In this document: positions 11,067 to 22,854 of the stretch, in pieces
How the letters are laid out: each line of letters begins with the position of its first letter
How positions within the stretch are numbered: the stretch's first letter is position 1
Source of the DNA: Thamnaconus septentrionalis
Taxonomy: Eukaryota > Chordata > Actinopteri > Tetraodontiformes > Monacanthidae
NCBI GenBank assembly: GCA_009823395.1
Contig: CM020520.1
Location: 962,501-1,026,500 of the forward strand
Length of the DNA: 64,000 nt
Direction: 5' to 3'
Program-made: the position numbers and the translations under genes
The notes under the pieces: generated by a model
The model's database searches: none
What the model was told of the DNA's origin: nothing
Seen by the model: only the letters and a program-made list of their open reading frames with translations

Positions 11067-12179
11067 CTGGGGGGGGGGAGAACCACCGTCAGCACACCTT
11101 GTTCGGCTGGGAAAAACACACCTTCATTCCTGCTTCCTGCATTTCCAAAGGTGATTCTTTTCTTTAGGGTGTGTGACAATGTGGTGTCTGATGTGTTGTA
11201 CGCCTGACTGCATTTACACAAGGTCTGTGTAGGTAGAAACACGGCCGAGACGCTAACCTGAGGAGGTTTGTTATCACGGCACATCAGGTGGGGAACAGTT
11301 GTTGGGCCAAACTCACAGGTGCTGAAGCTCAAGGATGAATGAGGCCTCCTTGGAGGCAGCAGATCATTTCAGATATCACATCTTGTCTCTTTCCGTTCGA
11401 TCACGTCCGTCCAGAACTTCCGGTGGAACGTCTTGAAGGCTTCCGCTACATTTGCCGTCTCATTGTGAACACGTCAGACGTTTCAACTGTCTAAGACTTT
11501 CGTGATCCTTTCTGTCTTTGAAACGCTCGACTGAAAACTGCTTTTAATTTCATTTGCTTTCACTTCATTCAGCAAATCTCGATATCTGAGAAACAGGAAT
11601 GAGCAAAACGGCCAATCGAGGACACAAAATATTTTCATTTCAAAATAAATACATATAAATGAGTTTTCCCCTGACTGGATATCTGTGAGCCAATCTATTT
11701 CTGATCCATCAGCCTCAGGAGAAAAAGGAAAAATGTGTTCGTTTTTATGGTTAATGTTGACGTGGAGCTCAGAGTCTTGCAGCGCCGCGGCCAAACTGTG
11801 AGAATGGACTGAATTTGGTTTCTGTGCAGCGTCGCATCACTTCATGATATGTAGTTACATCTCCCCGTCATAAAGAGAAAATGCAATCCCCATTAAAGCT
11901 GCGGGTAAACCAGAGTCAACCTCAGACGTAATTGTGCATCGCCACCTGAGCTGGGAAATTGCTTCTGTGGCTGCCGAGCAAACAGGACATGCTGGCGGCA
12001 GCTATAGTGCTCTTTAGAAAGAGAGGGGGGGGGGGGGGGTGCAAACACACCGCCGGCTTGAATGGAAGCACTGCTGAGAATAAAGGCAAGGAAAGAGAAG
12101 CACTGCTCAGCCACTGCTGTGATGAGGCTGAAGCTCTTCACCTTCTCACACGAGCGCTTCCAACAAGCTGGCCGTGAAT

Positions 12180-12220
<41 letters not shown>

Positions 12221-15200
12221 GAGAAATGCAGCAAAACTACATTCCTGCACCCTCCTCCTCCATCTCCTCTCCTCCTCCTCCTCCTCCTCCTCCTCACAGT
12301 GATGCAGCAGCAGCAGGAGGAGGAGGTGGAGGAGACAGTGAGACTAAAATCATTCACATGTGAGAGTCCAGTAAATACATTGAGACAGAGGCAGGAGAAG
12401 GAGCTTTAAGTAGGTCTCTTCCTCTCCTCCTCCTCGAGTCTCGCTTCCTCTCTCTCTCCCTTTACTCCCGGCCTGTTTTTTCACTCTTTTTTTTCTTTTT
12501 CTTTTAAATAAATATTCCCCGTCTGCGGTGCGCCAGCTCCCCCTAGTGGCAGCTATGCAGACCTTCACACGAACAAGCAGGCGTTGGCCAAAAAGCGGGA
12601 TTTGGCGTGAGACGGATTGTGGCAGGGAGCTGCAGAGTGAGAGGAGCAGGAGGAGGAGGAGGAGGAGGGGACGAAGGCTCGCTGCCGGTCCGTTTAATTT
12701 GCTTCATCACGTCCTCTCAAAGAACAACTGGGTCACCCTGACAAATCCTCCACGGAAATGTAAAGCAGGCACACACAGTGTGTTCTGACTCTCCGAGCCA
12801 CTGTGCTGCCTCTCAGGGGCGCCGTGACTGACATCAAATAATCATAATAATAAAAACAGATTAAAAGGCTGCAAATATTATGCCTGCATCTTTTTGCGCC
12901 TGATTTTCCAGATCTCTGCTGTCACCCCAGTGGAGCCTTAATTACAGCCTCCTCACCTAAACACACTGCAAAAAAGTCAGATAAATGCGTATTTCATTTT
13001 TTTTTTTTTTTCAATTATTATTGCTGCTATTTGCATTGGATTCCTCCACACAATGACGATAAGGTCTCTAGCTCTATTTAGCCCTGTGTTTGCTGCCTCC
13101 TGGCCTTTAGCTTCCTGCTAAAACTGACATTCCTGCTTCTTGCTTCCTGCTGGACCTTCCACAGCTTTGAAAGGGAGGGAAGTGGAGCCAACAGCTGGCT
13201 GGGGATGTGAGGTCAACTCATTGCAACATCACAAAGAGCAGATCCCTATTAATACATCCGAGACCAGAAGCTTCCTCAGCCACCACAATTTTCAAGTCAG
13301 GAAAACGAGGCAGTAAAACCCACAGTGAGTTCTTCTGCGATGACTTTGGAGATTAATGGCTGCGAATTAGCAACCAGAATGATTTTTTTTTACATCTATG
13401 ACCTTGTGTGAAATGTGAAAGCTGGCGGCTGTGAAGCGTGGCCAAATTGGATTGAGTTTATATAGCCAAACGTCCGGCCCTCCCTAAAAACCTTGCAACG
13501 CCTGGTTGAAACTCTCAAATTCCAAAGGTTTTTTTCTTCTTCTTCTTCTTCTTTTTAAATAATTGACTGCGGACGAGCCGCTCGACTGAGCGCGATGATC
13601 GCCGTCCAGAGTGGCAGGAAATCGATAGCGCGCGTTTGTATCCCAGCACTTGAGCCGCGTGTGCTACAAATATCCTCTAACAGCAGCAGCAGCACCTGAG
13701 CACTCATCCACTCCTCATCTCGATGACGCACTGCAGGACAAACTCATTAGGAAAAAGAGAAGCAGAGGAACAACAGCAGCAGCAATTCAGTCATTCCCTT
13801 CAAACTTGTGCTGAAGGAAATTCTTCACAAGGAAAACAAACATCGTGTCCTCCACAGAAACAAGCAAACCCAAAAACACCTCTTGAGACGGATGATGATA
13901 ATTATCTCTAGTAGCCAGTGGGAGGAGCCAAAGTGTAATTACCGTTTTGCAAGAGGTTACTTTCAAAATAATTTCTGTGGCAGAAAAAGTGCAGGAAAAA
14001 AAAGGAAGGACACTCCCCCCTTTTTTCCACAGCGACACAAAACCTGGCCTAGCACTTCAGCTGAATGGCTCAGACTTCACGACTGCTTCACCCAGGAAGC
14101 ATCTTCAATGCGCTACACAACAACTACATAACAATTTGAAGGCTTTTCTGTGCAAAGAACCTGATGATATCATATGACAGCGGTTTGAAAAAAGAGAATA
14201 GCGCAGAAGGAGAAGAGCAGGAAGAAAGTAGCTGCTGCAGCATGTGGCTACCGCTAAGGAGACTAGTGGACCCTGCGGTACCGGAGGTCTTATCAGAACC
14301 AGCTGGCAGAAAACTCACCTTCCCTGCATTCACTTTGCAACCGCTCTATGGGCTCTTGACCAGATGCATGTGTGAAGTGATTCTAAACGGGTTTGAACCA
14401 CCTGCTGGACCAGGTTAGGTTAGAAAAACCGAAAGCTCTTGCAAGCTCTCACCCAGCAGGATGACGATGCACAGCAGGATGGCGATGAGCGCCCCCGTGC
14501 TGAGGCCCACCGGCAGGAAGATGGCCTCGGCGCTGCACGTCAGCAGCGAGCCGTCCGTCTCGCAGCCACACACCCGGATGGTCAGCGTGCCCGTGCTGCT
14601 CTTGGGGGGGTAGCCGTTGTCCTCGATCACCACGGGCAGCAGGAAGATCTCCTGCAGGCGGCGCCGGAAGCCGCCGCGCTTGGTCACGATTCCGGCCGTG
14701 TTGTCTGCGAGGAAGGAAGGCAGTTTAGCGCCGAAGGAAACTAAACAGGAGAAAGGAAAGCTGAAGGGATGATGCAGGTAAGCTTTGAACACCTGAGAGT
14801 GGGAGTGCATTTCCTTTGGATTCTTCCCTGAACCTTCCATCAGCCAGTGGATGCACGCCAGAAAGCAACTGCTCAGATAATTCTGCAGGTTCGCTATCAA
14901 ATCCTCCCTCAAAGTGCAGCCCATCACAGCCTCGCAGTCTGATCAAGACTCTGGCTATGTTTTGGTTTTTTTTACACCACACACCGCTTGCACCACATAG
15001 CGGCATCCGGCCACGCCCAGGAACATGGTCCAGGCGAAAACAAACAAACAAACAAACAAACAAACAAACAAACAAACAAAAAGCCCTGCAAAGTGTTTCT
15101 GCGTCCACCTGCGCGGTGACGACTGTTACTCCCTTATCTCTGTGTGCAGGCGGCGTCACTCCACAGAAACAGCAGATTGGCAATGGGAGATAATGGCTGA

Positions 15201-15864
15201 GGGGGGACACACACACACACACACACACACAGACACAGAAGCAACAACAACAACAACAACAACGGGAAGGCAGCCGCAGGTGTGAACGCAAGCGAGTAGA
15301 ATGAAGGTGGACACCACGGAGGAGGAGGGGCGAGGGGATGTTGGGGGGTCAGGGGGGGGGGGGAGGGGGTGTTGGCTTGGACCTGCCCGGCTGCGGCTCC
15401 TCTGTCTGACCCCTGTCAGCACCGGTTTGTTCCTGCCGCCCGGCTCGGCCGCATCGTCCTGACAGCAGCTCGGGCGTTTTTAGCACACCTTGCATGTTTG
15501 TGCAGCAGCGTGATTCCACGTCAACACACACACAACACACACACACACTCACACGCTCGCTCTCTCTGTCCCCGGCCGTCAGTTAGCCCTGCGTGTCTGC
15601 AGAGAGAGAGTGTTTGTGCAAAGGCCTCTGGCTGCTGGCAGGGGAGTCAAATAAAGAAAGAAAGAAATAAATAAGTGGTGCAGAAGCGGAGGAGAAGGTG
15701 GGATGGGTGGATGGATGCGGATGAGAGGTTCAGGTTCAGGAGCTTGTCAAGGCCGCTGAATGCATTCGCTTCCCCGGCTCCTCATCCGGCCGCGTCCCAC
15801 TTTTCATTAGCCGGACTTCAAAGAGGCGGCCGGCCTGCACAGAGTCTTGCTTGCCCTTATCACC

Positions 15865-15925
<61 letters not shown>

Positions 15926-18900
15926 CGCGTGTGTGTGTGTGTGTGTGTGTGTGTAAGTGTTCACCCCGCTGCCCCCCACACCCACCCGCCAGCTACTCTC
16001 CGCTCCAGAAACACGGCACTCTTTAACCTTCTAGCTGCTGCCAGCCGCCTGCAGTCCAGAGGGAATTTACATCACAATGTTGGCGGCTGACTGGATCTAT
16101 ATTGCATGTTTCCTTTATTTTGTTTTTACCTGAGAGTAGCAGGTAAAATGAAGCCAACCAACCAACACTGACTGATTGTTTAGTCTACCAACCGCTCGCC
16201 AGCACAACTTGGTTCTTCTTGGATTGAAACCGCAGAGAATCTCCCCAAACAATTCTCTGAAAAACATTCACACCCTCACCGTCCTCACTTCCCATTTTAC
16301 AATCAAACACAGCTCTCGTGTTAATGTAAATAAGAACATTAATAATGGTACGTTTTGAAAAACGCTGCAGATTCTGCAACAAGATGCTTCCGACACACAA
16401 CTGGAAAAAACTCATTCTTACTTCCAAAGTCGCGGATGGTGAAGTTCTTGTTCTTGTTGTCCTCCCGTGAGGACTTGAAGGAGAACTGCTGCCCGGCGCT
16501 GGGCAGGTCCTGGTCGTTAGCGCTGAACGTCTGGATCACCTGTTGAACAGGGAGACGCCAAGCAGTCATTTTATAATCTTATGCAAACACACCTCTTAGT
16601 TTTGAGTGTTTTGTTCTTTTCACAAGAGGGACTGAAGTGACAGCTGCCGCTTGGTCGTCACTTAACGCTGAGCATCTCCTCTGCTGTGGGTCCAAGTCAT
16701 GGTTGGGACATAAAATCAGTTTATGGCAGCGCCAAACAAGGTGGCCAAATGTTCCACATTGTCCCGTGTGCACTCGTGGTTCCGGCTGCCGAGCTCGTGA
16801 CTGATCACTTGCTAAAGTGTGTGGGACCCCCAGCGTGATGGATGGAGTCGCTGCCACAAAGTTGCTGCACGCTCAGCTGAGAGGTCGGGGAGGGAAACCA
16901 ATGCAACTTTAATGCAACAAAGCAGAGCAAAGAGGGGGCTGGGGTGTCAGCCAACCTCTGGCTGCTCCATGTTCCCACTTTGTTGGACAAGCTGCTGATT
17001 CAGTGGCCTGTGTGCCAGAGCGCTGATGACTCTATTTTACCCAGAATGCCCCGTGGGGGTGGGGGGGGGGGCTTCAGCCCGAGTCTCCTCACCTTCACTC
17101 ACTGCACCACCGCCACCGCCGTCTTTCTCATGCATGCACATCAAAACACGTATGTACATAGAAACAACGTTTCTGCTGCGTGGCTCCAAGCCCCGCCCTG
17201 TTTGGAGCAGTGAGTGAGAGAGTGAGACAGAGAGTGAGAGCGTGGGTGAGTGAGTAAGAGAGTGAATGAGTGAGAGAGTGAGTGAGAGAGAGAGTGAGAG
17301 AGTGGGTGCGTGGGTGAGTGAATGAGTGAGACAGAGAGTGAGTGAGTAAGAGAGTGAGACAGAGAGTGAGAGAGTGAGACAGAGAGTGAGTGAGAGAGTG
17401 AGTGAGTAAGAGAGTGAATGAGTGAGAGAGTGAGTGAGTGTGAGAGTGTGAGTGAGATCCCTCATGAATAAATCCAAAAGTCTGCGGTGAAAAAGGAATG
17501 CTTTCCACCAGGTTCAATCTCCTGCTGCCACTGAATAAGTCATGTGGGAAATAATGGCTGGTGTCTGTCGGCGCCGTGCAGTCGTGATGCGTCTTTAGTG
17601 TTGGGCCGCACAGTGTCAGGCTGCACACCGTCACTTCCAGGCCTCCACTCCATCTCCTCTGTCCTCTATAACACCAATGACAAACTTCCCTTGGCACAGT
17701 GATAGTAAATAAATGAATGAATAGTGCTGAAAACTCCAAACGAGATCAGGCCTGGATTGATTGTGTTTGATTCCAGACTCCAGTAAAGACTCTGGGAAAA
17801 CAGCGCTTTACATTTATGTATCATTACAATAATAACACATTAGCTCTCTGCTGCACCTTCCACATGTTGGGAGGGCAGAGCACACACCTGGCTCACAGCT
17901 GTGGGAGAGGCACCAGTGAGCAGCGCCCCTCTGTGAGGTCACAAAGGGTTTCCACATGGGTGTTGTTGTTGTTGTTGATTAACACATGACAACATCCTCG
18001 GGAAGACTCCGCTGGAGGATAATCAGTGACGACTTAACGTTTCATGTAGGTGATTAAAATGAAGAGAAAAGTATGGTTTCCTGCCGAGAGGTTTTCCTCT
18101 CTTTGATTTATTTCTCTCTCAGTGATGTGAATGCAAAGTGCTTCCATTCTGAAGCCTCGGTGCTGCCACCAGGAGGGCGGGCCGCTCGCTCTCAGTGCTC
18201 GGCACCGAGCCTCGTTATTATCCACGTGTGTTCGGTCTGATGCCGATGATAAGAGTGCGAGCTGAACGCTGTGAATGTGAACGCAATTATACACACATGC
18301 ACGATGAAAGTGAAAAAAACATTCCTCGGTATATATGAAAAGACACAAACCAATATGACAACCACAACTTTCAGCCTTCAAGATCTGAGAAATTCTATCT
18401 TTCTAACGCTGACACTTTGGTGATATTACTCCTCATCTTTTAGTTTGTGTTTAAAGTTGGTCCAAGTTGACGCTAAGCTCTTGGTCTTGCCGGGAAACGT
18501 CCCGGTGACACATGATTGGGATGTTACGCTGCCGCGTGGCACGGCCGGTTTGTGTGCGAATGTGTTTTTCCCTGTTTTTCCTCCTTCCTGCAGTGCAGAG
18601 CAGATAACCATCAGCCCGAGACGTGCGCTGGATTTTTACGAGAGAGTTTGTGGGGCACTTTGTCATCTGCCAGCTGTTAGCAGCTCCTGCTGGAACCATG
18701 CTGTGAAAACTGCACAGGGTAGTGTAGATTCTGCCCAGGCAGGAGGAGGGAGGAGGAGGAGGAGGAGGAGGAGGAGGTGGGGGGAGTAGAGGACAGACAA
18801 ATGGAAAAAAGAGATGGGATAAGAGGAGACAGAAAATAGGGAGAGAGGTGGAGAGGATGGGATGAAAAGGGATGGAGAGGCGATGAAAGGAGGTAGAGGA

Positions 18901-21900
18901 GAAGCAACAATGGTGGAAATTGAGAGCAAAAAATTAAAAAAAAGATGTGGAGATGAGGTGAAATACGATGCGAGAAGACAGAGTAGGAGGTGAGAGTGGA
19001 GAGGAAAGTGAAGGTGTTTGCTTTTTTGGAGATTCAAAATTAAAAACTAAAATCAATGAACCTCCATCCAGGCTGTGAAGTTTTCTGTTTTTCACTGATT
19101 GGATCTGAATCAATGGCCACATGGAGGCTGTCACAACTTGCAGAATGAGGCTCAGCAAACATTCTCCGTGTTGCGAGGAGTGAGCAGCGAGGAGTGAGCA
19201 CGAGCAGCGAGGAGTGAGCAGCGAGGAGTGAGCAGCGAGGAGTCAACAGCGAGGAGTGAGCACGAGCAGCGAGGAGTGAGCAGAGAGGAGTCAACAGCGA
19301 GGAGTGAGCAGCGAGCAGTGAGGAGTCAACAGCGAGGAGTCAACAGCGAGGAGTGAGCAGCGAGCAGTGAGGAGTCAACAGCGAGGAGTCAACAGCGAGG
19401 AGTGAGCAGCGAGGAGTGAGCACGAGCAGCGAGGAGTGAGCAGCGAGGAGTGAGCACGAGCAGCGAGGAGTGAGCAGTGAGGAGTGAGCAGCGAGGAGTG
19501 AGCACGAGCAGCGGGGAGTGAGCAGTGAGGAGTGAGCACGAGCAGCGAGGAGTGAGCAGCGAGGAGTGAGCAGCGAGGAGTGAGCAGCGAGCAGTGAGGA
19601 GTCAACAGCGAGGAGTGAGCAGCGAGGAGTGAGCACGAGCAGCGAGGAGTGAGCAGTGAGGAGTGAGCACGAGCAGCGAGGAGTCAACAGCGAGGAGTGA
19701 GCACGAGGAGTGAGCAGCGATGACTGTGGTCTGCTGCCACCGCTGGAGAAGCTGCAGGCCTTGGCCAACGCCGGCTGCATACCTATGCTGGGCTAATTCA
19801 CAGGCACAGGTGTATTTTTACAATGTGGCGAAGCACAGTGCTGCATCTCAAACACATCACCTGCAATGCACTCTGGGTTGCCCATGTGCAAAGCACCGGC
19901 CGGCACCACGTGGCGAAAACAGAATCTGCAACACAAATCTGCTCCAGGATCCTCAATCAATGACTCTGCTGGAGGAAACACTGTGTGACTGCCTGTGTGA
20001 CTGCCTGTGTGACTGACTGTGTGACTGACTGTGTGACTGACTGTGTGACTGACTGTGTTGACTGACTGTGTGACTGTCTGTGTGACTGCCTGTGTGACTG
20101 TCTGTGTGACTGACTGTATGACTGACTGTATGACTGTCTGTGTGACTGACTGTGTGACTGACTGTATGACTGACTGTGTGACTGACTGTGTGACTGACTG
20201 TGTTACTGACTGTATGACTGACTGTGTGACTGACTGTGTGACCGCCTGTCTGACTGTCTGTGTTACTGACTGTGTGACTGCCTGTGTGACTGCCTGTGTG
20301 ACTGACTGTGTGACTGCCTGTGTGACTGTCTGTGTGACTGAAAATTCAAGGTTTTCCTCCCGGTCACCCTGAGTGAAACGGTCATGCCCACGCTGAGCCA
20401 ACAGGGGGTGCTAGATTTAGCCTGGGTCTGCCTTCCGCAGACGCACTTCTTTTGCCAAACGCGCACCTTGAAGTGACGGCCGGCCTGCTGGGAGGATAAA
20501 CAAGCCTCCAATTAACGGCTGCCTGCCTGCCTGATCAAACGTGGTGACGGTGCCAGCGCAGCAGGACATGGCACGGTGGGGGGTGTGAGGACGTACCTGT
20601 CCCGCCTTGGCGTTCTCACACACAAAGGTCTCGTGAGGGCTGGCCAGCTCCGGCGGGAACTCGTTGATGTCCAGGACCTGGATGGTGACGGCCACCCGGC
20701 TGGTCAGGACCGGACTGTCTGGGAGAGGGAGGCAGCACACACAAGCGTTTTTTTATCATCAGAAGTCATTGTGGTTCAAATGATTGGCCACATCTGATAG
20801 AGCTTTATGATTCATCTAAGGCACTGGTGGTGACTTATTGTCTCAAAGTCTCCAGAAAACTGCTGTTTATGAAGAAGAAGCTGCAAAAACTGAGGTTCTG
20901 TTGACCTTGCACATCTGTAGGATGGTAGAAGTGTTTGATAAAGTGAATGGTGCGCATGTAACCCTGTTCTCAATTGCAATACTGACACCAAGTGGATCTT
21001 TAAAGCTACTGCAAATTATCCTGCACAAATCTGCCCCTGTTGTTTGGTTTCCAAGGCTGCCCACTCACACTCAGGCAATGCGAGGAAAATGAAAAATACA
21101 CTCATGTCTCTGCATTACATTTTCTACTTGATGCTCTGGGTTTGAAAGGTTTCCTTGCAACTGGCTCAATGTGTGCGTGAAGACCACCTTGTTCTTCTTG
21201 TACGCTGCCATACGTGTCAGAAGCTGCGACAAAGCATCAGCTTGAGCAGCCGGCTGTAAACACAGGGCTCATATGAATCTATTTTTTCTTCAGTCTCCAA
21301 TCTTTAGTTTAAGTGGAGGTGCGATGCTGCTGCAGTGGAGACTGGGACAGAATGTTGGACCTTGAAACACGGATGGCTTTAATGACGTCAGTGATGCATT
21401 TTATCGACCACTAGATGGAGCCATGGTACAGTGGTTCCAGTCAGTCCAGCAGCAAACGCTCTGGTTTATGGAGATTAAATCCTTTATTGCTCCAGACTGC
21501 TTGCTTGTTCAGCCATTTAGTTTTCTTTTACTTCATAGTGCCTCACTACCAGATGTCTGTGTGCGTGTGTACATTTTTAATTGCACTCATTTCCATAAAA
21601 AATACCTCCATCTAAGTAAGCAATAAGCCACAAATCACTGAAATGTGCCCAAAAACGTGGATATAAACATCCTTTATGCAGATTAAACTGCCAAATATAT
21701 ATTAAATAGACCTGCAGCCTGAAAAAAACTTCATTCAGAATAATTCAGCAGTCTCATAAAGTAAATGGGGCTGGTTTGAGGCTGTGCTCCATCGCTGCAG
21801 CCCTCACATCTTCTGGTGCGCACAAGCTTCCCTGACTTTGCCAGCCACTCAGCCTTCACTGCCTTTGACCCCAGCGCTGGTCTGAACCCCCCCCCCCAGA

Positions 21901-22821
21901 AAGGCAGCGGGCACCCCGGGGAGTCCCGGAGGAGCCGCTGGGGCCCAGCTGCAGGGCTGCAGGGTGGCAGGGTGGCAGAGCAGCGGAGGAACCTCAGAGG
22001 CAACCTGGTGCAGTGCAAAGCCTCACGCTCGGGTGGCTGTGCTCCATAATTTCTGCAGAAAGATGCATTTGTTGAAAGCGCTCTTTTGAAAGATCAGATG
22101 AAAAAAACCGTGTTGGAGGTTTTGCAATTTTCTGTCTCTCTCTCCCAGCGGCGCTGGGGGAAAGGTGTGGGTGGGCACATGCGAGGAAACAATAGCAGCA
22201 TGAGGCACAGCGGCTGCAGAAACGGGTCAAACACAAACGAGTGAAAGGATTTACAGCCGTTTGAAAACCGCCGCGTGATAGCGTCTCTTCTCCCTCCTGC
22301 GTCCGACCTCACCACAAACATCACTTCCCTTTGAACAGCATTTAAAGCATCTCTTGCTCTTGCCGTTCTTCAGCAGCAGAAAACAAACAAAAAAAAGTGG
22401 TCGAGCTCCACATGCGCTCCTGCTGGAAGCCGGAGATTCGTCGTTTAAAATCACGAGGAACAAAGTTGATCAAATGGTTTGTTTCCCAATGCTGCCGTTA
22501 TTCTTTGTTGTTGTTGTTGTTGTTTTTAACATGGGTTCAGCGTGTTTAGATCCTTTCCCCATCTTTCTCATCTCTTGCAGAAAACAGTATTTGAGTGGGA
22601 ATGGGGGGGGGGGGGTAGAGGGGGGGAGGGAGGGAGGGAGGGAGGGCAGCAGGCTGGGATCAGAGATGAGAGAGGTGTGGGAAAGAGAAAAGTGTGTGAA
22701 GGTTACAGGGAACAGGAATCCTGTTCAGCCGCAGGGCTAAACATTTAGCGCCCTTGTAAAACTCCCATCATCCTCCCTGCCACCCTGCATCTTCTCCAGC
22801 CGCCTCCTCCTCCCCCTTCCT

Positions 22822-22854
<33 letters not shown>

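Larger units (their letters stand above)
14705..16421 (-). other. cdh12 intron (within EC5)
   Basis: The intron is 1717 bp. It contains a CAAA tetranucleotide array, CA and CAA runs and a long GA-GT compound repeat. Nothing coding was seen. Confidence 0.85.
16540..20596 (-). other. cdh12 intron carrying three minisatellites
   Basis: The intron is 4057 bp and holds three unrelated tandem arrays (17211-17455, 19165-19722, 19981-20340) plus a GGA run near 18746-18779. No exon-like sequence was seen. Confidence 0.85.

Noticed and set aside
10145..11154. Plus-strand open frames over the last cdh12 exon
   Set aside because: They are antisense shadows of GC-rich coding sequence and of the TG and CTG repeats. 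The minus-strand reading has clear cadherin homology.
20597..20718. DINEFPP linker taken as a damaged calcium site
   Set aside because: CDH12 proteins carry the same NEFPP form at the EC4-EC5 linker, so it is normal for this family.
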